Assembly: GCA_022113835.1 (NCBI GenBank)
Contig: JAILWY010000016.1
Coordinates: 9,517,501 to 9,581,500 of the forward strand
Origin: Atopsyche davidsoni
Lineage: Eukaryota; Arthropoda; Insecta; Trichoptera; Hydrobiosidae
Direction: 5' to 3'
Length of the DNA: 64,000 nt
The notes below the pieces were generated by a model. The model was not told where the DNA came from. It saw nothing but the letters and a program-made list of their open reading frames with translations, and searched no databases. Both the position numbers and the translations under genes were made by a program. The number at the start of each line of letters is the position of its first letter. Positions within the stretch are counted from its first letter, which is position 1. Positions 9,616 through 23,862 of the stretch are shown piece after piece.

Positions 9616-12600
9616 AACACTTCAAGTTGGCCCGAGTATCAGGACCCAAACGTCAGAAATTCCACGAACACTCAAAAACACATTTATCCTTTTGTTTATA
9701 TTTTGAATAACTAGATGGGCAAAATATGTAGTATTATGCGACTGGTTGGTGTTTCATCAAAAAATGCTTCTGTTCTATTAGAACTAAACTCACTTTTAGA
9801 CTAGACTCATAAATAAATAACAGTCTGGTGGATATGAAATCCGATTAAAGGTTAGGAGGCAGGCCACACAGGCGCGCTCAACTGAAAAAGGATTGCCTCG
9901 TGTAACACAGACTTATGAAATTGAATCAAAAACTTGATATTGTAATTTATATGAAGCTCTCTACGGTCGAAATGCATTTTCATGCTCGATAATTGGGTAT
10001 TTTCTGATAGCAAGTATTCACAAGTTAAATGAAGGAGTTGCTACTTAGAAGCACTGATTTTATTATGTGTAGATGAGAAAAAATTAATCGAGCGAATTTA
10101 AAATATTTCTTTTATAAATTTGCATGCGTAATTATTAAATTTTTTTTCCAATGCAGCCTGATTTTCTAACGCCCCAGAGTAAAGTTTATCTAATAAACAT
10201 ACATTCTCCAGACAAATATTGTGACTTTTCTATTTAATATAAATATTTATTAAAAATAAAATGTACTAATAAAACACAATCATTCGTTTTATTACATAAA
10301 TATAACAGCTTTGTGTAAATTTATCTCTAGAACCGATACCGAAAATAAAAACGATAATTTAATTAAATTTTCAAATGAATATTTCAGTTGTATAATAATG
10401 TAATCATATTTTATAAATTTATATAAATTATGTTTATTCCTAAAGTAAAACTAATAAAACGTGGAGTTTTAATCATTTCTTTCTTTTCAGTTAAAAAAAG
10501 TCACAAGGCATCTGTTTTCCAAATAGTTGGATATTAAATCTTTTATGAAATTTTGTAAAACATTAGTTTTTAATATCATCAGTGGACATTTTAACGGAAA
10601 AAAAATTCGCTCGAAAGTCATTTTACTAAAAGCGAATAGATACGTGTTACGCGAAATTAAAAACAAATTTCGTCAAGTGAAAAAACCTTTCTTCATTATC
10701 TATTCAAAAAATAAAAAACCTCGTCGGACCACGCGAAGGCAAGGTGTAACATTTTCATCCCTGGGAAAATTTTATTTATATTTTCAACCGTCAGAACCGG
10801 GCGGTGTTTCCTAAATTTTACACAAAATTCCAGAACGTTTCATGGCAATAAATCTCTGAAGTCATCACAAACTTTGAGCGTTCCCATAGCAACAAGGTGA
10901 TAGCGATTGTTTTTAAGATTTCAAACTTTTCTTAATAATTCAGGTTATCTTCAGCGGTGATTCATCAGGCCGGAGAGATACGGATATTGAAAGGAGGGGG
11001 GAGATATTGAAAAAGGGCAGGGGCGCGCAACGATTGGATCGCGGGACGTTGCGGAACTTTGCTCGTAAATTCCGATTCCTGGAGATAATTCCTGGCACTT
11101 TTTGCGACAATTGGGGCGCTCGGGAGTTATTCATACGAGAGGCTGCGAGCTCGCTGCGCAGATCAGCGAAAACGTTTCTGGACAGTTTTGAATGTGCTGC
11201 CAAGGACGTATTATATTCAAATGGGGCATTAAATTCCACACCCCTTCCATACTCACCCCTGAAATTATAAAAAAATGATTTGGAATTATCTTATACTTCC
11301 CGTTATAAGTACAGTTTTCCATGCTGGATTTAAAGAAAACGCCACAACGAATTAGGCGTTTTAGAACATTTCAACCTGTCATTTCAAATCATGCACTAAA
11401 CAATGAATAATTTTAATTTACTGAAAATAATATCAGCCACTATTTTTGTTTATAATGCTATTTCATCAAACGACGATATTTTTATAAATTGGAGAACAAA
11501 TTAATAAAATTGTGAGCCCTAAACTTTTATCGTTATTTTTTTGAAGTAAATGAATTGATTCGGAAAACACTCCACACCAGTGTGACAAAAGTCTACGTTA
11601 TAAGTCATTTTATTTTTAAACGCTTCAAAACCAACGAATCCACGAGCGGCACTTAAATTTAAGTTTTATTTTTTTTAATTTGACAGGAAGGGCGTGACTA
11701 AACTCTTTGGCAGAGCGTTCATTGGGCGGCTGGGAGTGTGTGTTGGCCAACAAATGCGTGTGATCCTGAGATACAAGGGTAATTAGACTAGATATGTCAA
11801 CATGTCAAAACGTCAAGCAGATATAATTTTACATATATTACTATTTCAACCCTTGTCTAATGGCTGAACGCCCCGATTGTCACTTGCTAAAAATATACAT
11901 TTGTTTAATTAACGAAAAAACTGCGAGGAAAATATTTAGGAGACTTAAAAATGCAGCAGTTTAATATTATATGATCAGGCTTATATTGGCTTACCACTAT
12001 TGTTTTTTCGTAAAATATTAATCACTATACAAAAATATGCCGAAAATTTTTAAGTCATTCTCAAAATCGTATTAATATAGTACATAAAATAGCAACATCA
12101 TTCTTCGTTTGACTCAACATTTACGATATAGTATTGGACCACAGTATTGGCACTTAAATAAAAAAAAACTGATTCAATTAGGCTCACAACTGCATTCTTT
12201 GATAAAATACATTTTTATTGTATAAGTTACTACAAAATAAATTCAATGAAAAAAATCAATAAATGTTAAAAGCGTTCTTTCAGATAATACAAGGACCGTA
12301 AAAGTTATGATTATGTGAATATTATAATCTCTAGGTTGTTTCACGTAAGAAATATATATTTAAAAAAAAACATTTTTATGATTACATTGAAGTGTAAATT
12401 ACGTTCTCCTTTATCGAGAGAATATTCTTTGGGGTTTTTTTAAAAGTGAGTACCACATTATATAGAAACCATATAATATATCTCCTATCACTGGTGGAAG
12501 CTTGCGAATCGGAGGTTGAATTTATCCGAGGTAAGAAAAAGTATTTTTCGTGAAAGTGTTTTTTTTTTTTTTCACAAGTCTTATCCTTTTATTTGAACGC

Positions 12601-15600
12601 ATTAGTGAAGATACCCGTATATGATATCAATCATTTTATATAAATTTAATGTACGTGAAATACATAACTAAGTTAATTTGTTTCAGATATTTTAATGGAT
12701 GAAGTATGTGAAAATATAAAAATAAAAAAATATATATTTTTATACGAGTTTTGAAAATAAACTGTACCCAATTATTCATTCCAAGAAAAATAAAATACAC
12801 GGGTTTTATTTTGGGAACGAGTCTTGTAAATTTGCGCAAAACGGTTGTAATACTATGCCAGGGTAATAACGTGTTCAATTTCTGCCCAATCATCTCTCCT
12901 CATCATAAATTATCGCAGCTTAACTTATCAGAATTGTGACCTTTTAAAGCACTTTGTAACCAATGAGAGTGCCAACCCCTTCAGACCTTGACACCCAAAA
13001 GTTCTCAACAAAGAACAACGCCGCGAACATTTTAATCAGAGAACGAAGTTAAAATAATTTGCTTATCGTAATTTCGTTTTGTCGTTTATCGATTCATACA
13101 CTTCAGCATTCGGATTCATTTTATTATTTCAATTTTAAATATCACAGTATAGTGCATATAATGTTTTATATATAAATATACATTTCGTGAACAGTACTTA
13201 ACATATGAGAAAAAAATAAAAATAAATTTGAAAAAATTCTTACCAATATATTTCAAAAAAGTTGTAATAAATGACAAAACAACCAAAAACATACACTTTT
13301 TTTGGAAGCCCTTTGTTGCTTACAAAGTGTATTTTTGCTGTAAAAAATGTTTGTAAATTATTACCTAAGATATTCCAAAGTGCTTCCGATAAGGCAGAAA
13401 TATTTTATTGTCTTCGCTTCGAGTAGTAAAATATTTTTTTGGCTGCGTCATACTTATAAATATGCAAGCAAGTATTATTTACATGAACTACTTTGCGAGA
13501 ATATTTTCTATCTCCTATCTTACATCTCTCATCACTCTCCTGTCGCTAGAAAAACACGAAATTATGTAAAATTTAATATAAAATACTTTTTTTTAGTTGG
13601 CTTTTGAGTGCAAGTGTCGATGAGTAGGTATTTTATCGAAGATGTATTTGTATAAATGTGGTAAAATTGACTTATATATTTAAATAAATAAATAATATGT
13701 TTATTCTGTAATTTATTTTAACCGTCAAAAAAGGTCGTATTATGTATCATATTTCAGTTTTTCAAAACATATGTGATAAATATCATAAAATATAGATAGA
13801 GGTAGTAAAAATACAAACTTATATTAAAACAATCACTACCAGTTTTTAACGCTGAAATATAAATGAGACACCTCTAATTTTTTTAAACTATTCTCATAGT
13901 ACCCTATGTTTATTTGTTTGTTTATAAAGTACTAATTTAAATCAAAGAACTTGTTTTAGTAACGTTTTTAGTAATTTGAATTAAACCCAAAAATTTTACA
14001 CATCCCACTCACAATAGGCTATATAACAATATTAGTGTCTATAAAGGTGTGTATGTTGAAAATATAATGATGTCAAAAACAAATAAAATACTGAAAGGCT
14101 TAATCATATTCAAATACCCGGAATTCTTTCAAATATGCCGAAATTCTCACACGGTAAAATAAAGGGGGGTACGTGTACAATATAAGTTGTCTCAACCACC
14201 CCTAACCCTCCTGGGCTGGCTGCGCCCCAAAAATAAATTCTCGCGGATTATCACCCTGCGATTAAGTCAGTATATCTAGATTCAGACTAAGTCCCCTCTA
14301 CGTCTTACCTAATACCTTATACCTCTAACCTAATACTTGCTCCCGCACGTTGGCGTGAGAGCCGTGGTTGAATTGCTCAAAGGTGTTTATCTCCTAGCTA
14401 CGAAAACTAAGCCTATTGCAGGTATTGCTTTGGTAAATTAATTTCAATATATTGTCGTTAAAACTCAGCTATTAACTATAACACCCAAGAACCACTGCAC
14501 TCAAGTTTACCCCATGGCCATGATTTGACGTTAGCCTGAAGAATTATGTCGATGTTTATTCTGATTTTATTTATGTGCTTTATAGTATTTATAGTAAGCT
14601 CAACTTTTTTTTGATAGTGAAAGTTTAAAAAAATTATATAGCCTATATTTTATGTAAAAAAATGTTGCATAATATCAAAGACACTAAAACAAAAGAAGAA
14701 TTCTCAAATAATATGACGATGGAGGAATATCAAATAAAAAATTTAACGACACAAAAAAAAATAACAAATCGAAATAATATTTTTATATCCAATTTTTCAC
14801 ACATTCTGCAAGCGCGTTTAAAAACACTTTTTTAAAAAAAAACATGAAAAATTGAATCAGCATTTATTTTTTCACAATTTATTTATAAACAGAAACTGTA
14901 CGGGCACAATGGTACAGAAAATGTTTGTTCCGTCCCAAAGGATATTTAAATACGTACAACACTCTCCCGTAGGTCGTAAATCAGCTGCGAAATCAACACG
15001 TGCGAGCCCGTCAGCCGTGCACGTGTCACGACACCCGAGATCGCAGTAACGATTCAATCTGAACGAATGAACATGAATGAACGGTGCGGGGAATTATTAG
15101 ACGCGCCCTCTGATTGGATTAAATGCAGTCAAGTGAATGTAAAGTACAAGCGCGAGGGCACAGGTATCGATTCACGCAGATAATTAATTAAATATACAGT
15201 TACTATCTAAGGTGCTAGACTGAGTCAGAGTTTCGTTATTGATTGTACTTGCACTCCAGTACAAAATCGTTTATGAGTAAAAAATAATATTTAGATGTCA
15301 TGGATTGGTATGAAGTTGAGCGCACTTCATTTAACACACTAAATATAACATATGTTTATAAAATTTAATTTATTTTTGTATAAATAAATATCGAGCCTAT
15401 CTTCAAATGATATAAAATTCACAGCAAGCTTATTTATTACTTTATTTATTAACTTTCCTACTGTGTTTTCGTCTGTATTGCACGAGGGAATAATAACGGA
15501 ATTTTGATTAAAATAATGAAAAAACAATCACGAGTGTCATTTACTGTATAGGAATTATTTGGTGACTATGGTATTTCAAAAAATAAAGCCAATATGGATT

Positions 15601-17871
15601 TTTAACATTTGTAAATTTTATCGGAGCTTTTTATAAATTTAAAATAAAGTCGTTTCATGCTTTTTATTAAGTCTTTACAAATAGAAAAGTATTTTGTATT
15701 TCAACATTGAGTTGGTAAATTTTAATTAAACACTATATATAGTGACAAGCAGTGACAATGTATTCTGACCAAAACTTTTTTCGGCTTGGTTTGATTAAAA
15801 TCTTTAACTACTTATTTCATGTGAAAATCATGCCATCTATGTATTTTGTACTTTTGTGATAGGCTTTGATATACTACTCTATAAGAGTTTAAAAGGGTCG
15901 TAAGCATGAGGCAAGTCTGCAAGTAAATTGAAAGCATTTAGGGACAGTTGCAGCTGTAAATTACAATAAATAAATTAAACTAGAATAATCTTATTTAGAA
16001 TATGAACAAGTTATTAGGCATGGGGTATTTTATACCTGATGAGGGGTATGGTAAAAAAACAAGTACGATTTCCCTTCAACCATGAGATAAAGATAAATTA
16101 ATTAATTAATTTAATAGGGATTTATTTTATTTCTCTGAATAACAGGGTGTGAATTCGAAACGTCCCATTCGTTCCGGTGACCTAAAACACGAAGACGTTC
16201 CAGCACCGGAGCATCCGAAATGAATTCCTTCGCAGCCATTAAAAAACACTCCGAGCTTCGTGCGATGGGTCGGCGAGATTTATGATCGGGGAAATAATAG
16301 TTCACTGTCGATTGCCATTTGGAATGGCAGAAAATGAATCACTGGCTAAATTATAGACCGCGTGGCCATGCAGCTGTCAACTTTCTCCAAGTAGGGCAAT
16401 TGAAGCCCCATCGTCCTCCTTGGCGTCGTTATGGCTTGACATTACAATCCTTATCACTGTGTGAAGACTACTTTAAATCACCCTCAACCCTTTTTTAGTT
16501 TTATCTGTAATCGAGTCGAAAGAGGTTTCATCAGTTTTTATTAGTTAAATCACTTAGAAATCAAACTATTATATATATATATACATACGTTTAGATTTAA
16601 ATCAATAGTGCCTTATCATATCATCCTCCATTTCAATTAGTTCTCTAATCTCATATACTATAATACTCTTCCGCTACAATTGTGATAAAATAAGATTACC
16701 CAGACCCGCATTGTTCTCGGCGCCGTTCGTGGAATCCAAGCCCCGAGGTCACTTTGTTTGGAGGTCCGCCCCTCCGGGCAAACTTGGTTACGGAACAAAT
16801 GCAGGTAGCTCTGCTGTATAAATGCAGTTAACCCTCTTTATACAGATAAATGGAATTGAGAAAAGTTTTTTAACTATAAAAAATAAACGTTACATTACGA
16901 TATTCTCAAATGCATGCTTCATTTCTGCGACTTCTATTAAAAAAATATATACATTGATCAAAATAAACCAAATAAAAATTAATCCAAATCATACATAACT
17001 ATAATACATGCAACACATTATTAACTTATTTTTTGTTAGAATAAGATTGATTAAATAACCTAACATTTTTTCAACGAATAGCGTGCAATTTAAATTTAGT
17101 TTTTATTAAATTAATTTTTATTTTACTTCAAACATTTCTTATCTGTTTAATAAGAATTGTATTTTTATATGATGCATTATACTTAAACCCTCAAAACTAG
17201 CAATGCTTAGATGTAATAATATTTAAAATAAAACAGTTAAACACATAATACTGTAAAACCGACGTATCAATCAATAGTTTGTTTAAGTAAAATAAGTATT
17301 ATATAATTTTCAATTGTTCAAGTATAATAATGTACAAGGGAGTTTTTATTCTCCTCGATGGATTTTGAAATAGAATTCCCTGTCAGATAATAAATTATAT
17401 TCACTGCAAAAATCTAAGAGCGCACAGGTTATGCCCAATATAATCCTCGACTTTTCCCCATCGGCTCATAATTCCTGAACTGCATGTCTCTAACGAGATC
17501 TATCTAAGCTGTGCTAGGCGCAAAATCCACCTTGTGGACTGGCTTTGTGTACTTCAGTGGACATCAACGTATTGCCTTTAAAAGTTATTTTATTCTGAGA
17601 TTTATGTTAGATACCATATGTAGCAGCACTCGTAAGAATGTTATAAAAATTGCCGTTCAAATACTGGTAGTTTTTTTTAAATTACACTATGATGTCCTTG
17701 TCCAAAACTCGAATCGCTTTGATTTAAAAATATTACACAAAACCTCCTCGTAGAAATAAATTTCATATTTTCAAACATTTTTATAGGATTTGGAAAACGG
17801 CACAATGCACTACTCGGATATATAGTAAACCTGAAAGACTAATAACGGTTCATGTTGTTGTTGTGTTAAGC
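9616..17871. other. Long gene-free region with several GC-rich islands
   Basis: No supported gene. GC-rich islands: 9840-9930; 10945-11260 (open on both strands by composition); 11690-11775 (includes CATTGGGCGG, CCAAT/GC-box-like); 14190-14250; 14930-15190 (two CACGTG-type E-box words, 14996-15025); 16140-16450; 16705-16800; 17400-17560. A strong acceptor-like TTTCTTTCTTTTCAG ends at 10490, before a Lys-rich open frame to 10814 that I do not recognise. Islands could be conserved non-coding elements or exons. The rest is AT-rich. Confidence 0.4.
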
Positions 17872-18418
17872 GTCTAGGTCCCATAATCGAGTTTTTTTGA
17901 GCATTTTCTAGTCCGTTTTGCGAAAAATCGACTGCACCAATCAAAAAAACTCTTCAGAACTGAATATATTTTTATTTCTTGTGAATTTACTTTTAATATG
18001 ATAAATATGTGTTTTTCCGATTAAAGTGTAGGAATTTGGAGATTCGTCATGTCTCTTTTCCAAGAGTCCTAAACATTTAAAAGTCTTTTTTTTAAATCGG
18101 AACTAAAAGATTAAATATAAGCCCTGTGCGATATATTATTTTAAAAATTAAAAAAAAAAAAATATTCAACAAACTTTGGTTTTGAAAAGTCGTCATTTTA
18201 TCCAATTTTTCAACATCTTCAAGATTTTATTTTACCCTTAAAATGGACGTAAATTAAATAATAAAAAATAGATGAATATAATTTATAGTTTTTTCAATAC
18301 TCTGTAAAAAAATCAATTTTCGATATAGAAAACTAAAGTGACAATTAAATTAATTAAATGACACGATTTCGCCAGGTAATGGACTGCCTCTGGTGTCCGG
18401 TTGGTTACCAGAGGCAGT
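17872..18418 (+). repeat. Dispersed ~530-bp repeat, copy 1, ending in a hairpin
   Basis: It begins TCTAGGTCCCATAATCGAG, continues with TAGTCCGTTTTGCGAAAAAT, and ends at a hairpin in which ACTGCCTCTGGT pairs with ACCAGAGGCAGT. It is matched along its length by 24812-25325. There is no coding capacity. The 5' TC start and 3' terminal hairpin recall Helitron ends, but a conserved CTRR end shared by both copies is not seen, so the class is unresolved. Confidence 0.75.
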
Positions 18419-18499
18419 AACTTAATAGTTCATGATATATGTACGGTATTACTTACTATGTGTCTTAACATTTATTATTTAATTATTTCAATTGATTTT

Positions 18500-18750
18500 T
18501 AACGAGCACATGTTGGTAGTCACTGGCGTACATAACGGGCAGTATCCTCGGCGCGGGCCAGGCCAGTGAATCATCAGAGCCGCGGTCCCAAGAAGCCGAC
18601 CGTAAAATCTCACCCGCAGTCCCGGGGCTGACTTAACAAACTGCGGCCGTCCCGTCCCCGGCCCCCAGTTTATCATCCCTGCCAGGCGCTGCAGGGAAAC
18701 AAACCCGGGAGGCGGGCCCACCCGCGGCCCCCGAGCCGAATCTTCACCAG
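18500..18750. other. GC-rich island
   Basis: A sharply bounded GC-rich block (CCCGGGAGGCGGGCCCACCC-like words near 18700-18725) in AT-rich flanks. A 77-codon minus-strand frame is open here, but composition explains it. It could be a promoter, an exon or a conserved non-coding element. Confidence 0.35.
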
Positions 18751-18796
18751 CTTCTACTCTTCACACATGTTATAGCCAATATATATGTATATATAT

Positions 18797-19032
18797 AAAG
18801 GTGTCCCAAAATTAACGCAAGATTTGAACTTGTCGCCGTTTTTGCAGTAAAGTTTTAAAAGGCTGCCAAGCTTTCATTATTTTTGAAATATTGTTCAATA
18901 ATGAAGACACGTTGTTCTATCGTGTAACGCTCCAGTCAGCTGTCAAATCGTTTGTTTTTTTTAAGTGTTCCCAAAACTTTACTGCAAAAATGGCGACAAA
19001 TTCAAATCTCGCGTTAATTTTGGGACATCCTA
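18797..19032 (-). mobile_element. Mariner-derived deletion element (MITE)
   Basis: Terminal inverted repeats of about 60 bases: the left reads GGTGTCCCAAAATTAACGCA and the right is its reverse complement with few changes. The flanks are TA-rich, as expected of a TA target. Between the arms lies a short piece of transposase coding sequence on the minus strand. The element is therefore an internally deleted Tc1/mariner-type transposon rather than an unrelated foldback. Confidence 0.75.
18861..18929 (-). pseudogene. N-terminal helix-turn-helix fragment of a mariner-like transposase
   Basis: 23 codons on the minus strand read RYTIEQRVFIIEQYFKNNES followed by LAA. This matches the characteristic start of insect mariner-like transposases (T-x-E-Q-R-x-F-I-x-E-x-Y, then N-N-x-S-L-A-A). 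The frame meets a stop two codons later where the internal deletion joins the right terminal repeat. There is no catalytic domain, so the fragment is inactive. Confidence 0.7.
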
Positions 19033-21221
19033 TATATACAGGGTTGGGCAGGGAGATGTGGATGACTGGAACGGGGCGCCACGCGTGATGGGGATAACCT
19101 TGGTGGATTAAGAGTAGGTGGTAGTAGAGTGGTTTTTTATCTGCTCGTCATGAGATTTTTGTAATGGCAATATCCAAGATGCACATTGAAAAAATAATTT
19201 TTTATAAGTTTCGTTGAAAAATTATCCATGCCTCCCTGCCTAGCCCTGTATATAATCAACAGCAGCAAAATTGTTGTTTAATTTTTTGATTGTTTTTTTC
19301 ATTGATGTTTAAATATTATTCCGCTAAAAAAAAAATTTCTTTGAGACACATCCATGAGTTTTGTTTTAATAGTACATTCCATTTTCTTCGTCTTTTATAG
19401 TGATACGAAAAATTACATATCGATAAGGTTGCCGAAACCTGCTCAAGGACAACTAATACGGCTTAGTTATAACATGCTTGATATGAAAACACCTTTAAGA
19501 GGTGTTTTCTGGTAGGTTTTTTTTTGTTGTTGTTATTTACACGACAAGTCATCTATATGCAGTAACTGGTGAATAAATATAATATACGAAGCATTAGACA
19601 ATATGTATGAAAAAACATACAATGAACAAAGATATGAGTGACAAATTAAATTTAGCCTAAACACACTCTCGCCTTGAACAACCCTTTTTGATCTAATGTT
19701 ACAGTAAATATTTAATTTTATAATTAATAAGAATCGTATTTTCAATTAAAACCGTAACTGAAAATCAGGATAAAATTTCTAAAATTGAATTTTTTGAAAA
19801 ACTTTTGAACATATTAATATGTTTTCAAAATATGTATAAAATAAATTTATATGGATGCTTGAAAAAAATTATTTCTTGTTTTGTTTAACAGCCGGCACTC
19901 TAACAGCTTAAATGGGCATTTGTGGAGTGATTTAAAAGGATTGAGTTACGGGTTTCATTGAAATGTAATTATGGGGAAAGAAAATTACTGCCTGGGGAAA
20001 TACAAATGGTTATTGGATTTAAAGCTTTTATTAATCAATTTAATATAATATAAAATACCTATTAAAAGTAAGATTGGTTGTGTTAATAAATATTGCTATC
20101 ACCGTCGGTATAATGTGTTATTTGATTGACTTTTGTGTGTTATGTTTTTCATATGCTAAAGAAACATATAATGAAGAAAAAAATTCGCTTCGAGAATATC
20201 CACGTTTTTACGTGGTTTTAAAACAATAGTAGTCTTTTCTATTTTAATTTAAATCGTAATATTTCAATTTCATTCAAATGATTGTTTATTATTTTAAAGT
20301 TGCTTTCAAAGCAACAAATTTAAATTATGATTTGGATAATATTTGTTTGTAAACACTTTCAGCTATAAAAAGCATCTTCAGACACACGTCACAAATAAAA
20401 ACTATCGTTACAATTTTACCATTCGTTTATTTATATTATATGTATAAATCAACAAAAATTTAATATGGTTTTCTTCAATGTATTTTACATAGTTAATAAG
20501 GCGTTAAAACATGATAGTTCAATTTCTTATTTAATTTCCTGGATAGTGTTCAAATACTGAAATATCACAAATCTAACCAGTATATCGTGAATCGGTTTAC
20601 ATACTTACTGGCTAGTACTAGAAATGATGGTAGTAACATCCTATGAAAATTAGAGAAGATTTTGCATGTGAAAATGATTTTCATCAGAATTAATCCTGAA
20701 AGTAAATAATAACGGATAATCCCGGTAATTCCCCGTCAAGGCGGACACTTTCTAGGCCCTGAAGCAGCATCCCCCGCCGTCACTCAGGACCGGGACAAAT
20801 GAGGAACCCGCCGCTGTACTTGTTGTTGACCTCTTTCTTTGGGACGGCCAACTTATAATTGTCTGAAACAACTTCTGAAACTTTGACTACTCAGATCTGT
20901 ATAAAAAAATTATATCTGCACCAGTGGCGTGCAGTGAATTTAAAAATTTAAATAAACAGTTTAGCTCTTTAAGTATTAATAAGACTTAAAAACTCGCTAA
21001 TGACTTCATATACAATAAATACTGTAAAAACAATCATCATTTTATTATAAACAAAAAAAAAAAAAATTAATTTATAAAATTGGTTAAATTTTTAGGTTGA
21101 AATATATTTATAGCAAAAAATGCTATTATTTTTGTATATATTGCACATCACGACTACGATATTTTTTTTTTGAAGTCATTAATTTTTTTATTATGAAATC
21201 TTTTATGACATTTAGAAGTTT
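19033..21221. other. Gene-free AT-rich stretch
   Basis: A small GC-rich island at 20725-20870 (CAAGGCGGACAC to GGGACGGCCAAC) has no clear splice sites. Otherwise AT-rich with nothing supported. Confidence 0.4.
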
Positions 21222-21452
21222 ATATTAAGTTGGATTAATGTTAATCAGGATGCGTATTTATTTACCCATGCAGGTATTAGTATGTTTATGTGATTAAGCA
21301 TATTTTTTCACACATTGAAAACAATTAAAGAAAACTCTCAGAAAATATCATCGTATCAAAATATCATCCCTCACAAGTCACGATGATATTTTCTGAGAGT
21401 TTTCTTTAATTGTTTTCAATGTGTGAAAAAATATGCTTAATCACATAAACAT
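21222..21452. repeat. Foldback repeat with 72-bp perfect arms
   Basis: The left arm 21282-21353 and right arm 21381-21452 are exact reverse complements as read, with a 27-base spacer, and would form a long cruciform or hairpin. The 60 bases before the left arm (GTTAATCAGGATGCGTATTT onwards) belong to the same repeat, because they reappear at 23.8 kb. No coding sequence. A mobile foldback element or a palindromic duplication is likely. Confidence 0.8.
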
Positions 21453-23754
21453 TTAGAAGTATTTTTACCAATAAATATTACCAAGAAGTTAACATACATT
21501 TACATATCCCAATTTTTATTTCTTGTATTTTTAAGAAAATATACTAATTGCTGATATAGTTCAAAAAATAAAATATATATGTATAAAAATGGCATTTTTT
21601 ATAGAAAGAAGTAGTATTGAATATTCTTGGTTTGACCAAAAAAACTTCGATTATGAGTGTTTTCATTCAGGTACCTACTAAAATTAAACGTTTATTTCTT
21701 ATTTTATATAAGAGGAGGTTATTGAAACTTGAAAAGTATTTATAAGGATCCTAGTGTTTTTCCTGCCTATAAGGTCGAAGGTCAAAAGCATTTGAAAATC
21801 TGGTGAGCAAACGAATTTTGGACGACTTCGAGATTCACCTCGTTGTAAACAAGAAAATTACAAAAAAACTGTACCAGAGAAGGTTTTTTCCCTATTTTTC
21901 CCTCGTTTTTAAACTAGAAGTAATTTAAAATGTTTACTGAGTTTAAAAAAAACTTCTTTTACCTGAATTTGAACTGACAACCTTCATGATTGAAAAACAT
22001 TTGTGATATTCAATAATATTAAAATACCTTTGAATATATATTCACTGTTATTTGATTAGATGAATATATATTTATATTATTTTTATGCCGTTTACAGCGC
22101 AATTTTTTGATTTGTTTATTACTACAAAAACATCCTTACAATACTTTGATTAGGGTAGGTAAATTATTATAACATTTTTAAATAGATAATCTTTTCACAC
22201 ACAAAAATATTTTAAACATATTTGGGGGTAATGGATTTTCAAAAAATCGTTAAGAATCACGTTTTTAATGTTTGTGCAAATGTTACTGCACTTTGATATA
22301 GCTATATACTTATAATGAATTAAATAAATATTTCATACGGGATAAGATAGTGAAAATAGCACGTTTTCTTGTAAAATATATTTTTTTTTAGTACAATTGG
22401 TGGTATAACTGCAACTGTATCACTCGTAGATATTAAGTTAAAATAATTGCAACTGTTCACTGAAAAGCCGATTGTTTTGTCATAAATAGTATAATTTATG
22501 ATATGACATGCTTGATGGAGTTTTGATCAGAAAATAACGATGATAGAACGAATGACAGGCGTAACAAAGCCAATTTTACGGTGAAAATGTATATATTTCA
22601 GTATTATCATTTGACACTGTGCTGAATTGCGTATCAACCTGAAAATAATTTTATGGTTATTAATTTATTTACTATGCGTCGGTTCTATTCAATGAAAAAA
22701 GAAATGCTTTTGAATTTAATTAGATACATTATTTGATAATGATGCAATCTTAAAAATATTATTTTAACACAATACGCTCTAGTAGGTTTATAGATTTTAT
22801 TAGCTATTTTTATGAGTAGATCCGGTTTCTGTATATATCGTACATTTCTGTATATCGGTTGGAGTGTATATTACTTTGATCTTTTAATCCCTATGCTGGG
22901 ACCATCTTTAAGGATTTTTTTAAATCCTTTAAAATGGTTTCAACCCAAGGACTGAAATGTTGGTCACACCTTGGAAGCACTTCCAATTAACAAAAAACTA
23001 TAGCAATTGGTTCAACTCACAATATCCTAAGTTAACGACTTTTTTTATAATGATGAATGGTTTGTAGTGCTTTATATGATTGCAATTTTAAATCAAGTCA
23101 ATATGTTTGTTTTGCCACGGCTTTCTATCAATTCGATTTCGATTATATTATCACATGGTAAGTGACTTTATCAAATTCGAGCAGGTCAAGAAAATTATTT
23201 TAATTTATAAAAATATACAAATAATATTTTGATTCGCATTTTTCAAATTAAATAAACGGATAAAAAATGGTTAGTTGTAAAGATTTCACATCGTTCAATA
23301 AATATTAAATTAACAATTTGTCACCAGATTTTTTTTGAAAATCAAAACGTCTAATGAGATTTTGTCTTTTGTAAATACTCTTTTCCTTGAATTATAAAAT
23401 ATATAAAAAGATGCTTTATTTTGCTTATTAAAAGTGAGGAAACAGCCTGCGGTGGACCTTTAATTAAATGAAGCCGTTTTGGGCGCCTAAACTGGTTTTA
23501 ATTAAAAAATATATATTTTTCACTAATAACGTATCTTTCTTAAAACCATTTTTATTAATAAAACTTCTGAAAATGAAATTTAAAATTTAAGAATATATCA
23601 TGTTTTTTTTTTGCATATTTTCCAATAAAAATCTCTTAGCACTTTAAAACTCGAAAACTGTTTAAATACCCATTTTTCTTTTTCACGTTTTAAATATTTA
23701 ATAATTAAAAAAAAATTTAAGAACTCTTAAATTCTTTAATTCAAGTGAGTTATT
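21453..23754. other. Gene-free AT-rich stretch
   Basis: No supported gene or large repeat. A pseudo-tRNA-like B-box word (GTTCAAATTC, minus strand) occurs near 21970. Confidence 0.45.
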
Positions 23755-23862
23755 TACGTGATTAAGCATATTTTTTCACACATTGAAAATGATTAAAGAA
23801 CACATAAACATACTAATACCTGCATGGGTAAATAAATACGCATCCTGATTAACATTAATCTA
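23755..23862. repeat. Rearranged second copy of the 21.3-kb foldback repeat
   Basis: The first ~45 bases (GTGATTAAGCATATTTTTTC onwards) match the 21.3-kb left arm in direct orientation. The next ~65 bases (CACATAAACATACTAATACC onwards) are the reverse complement of the sequence leading into that arm (21226-21294). The two pieces are thus joined in inverted order compared with 21.3 kb. Confidence 0.75.
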
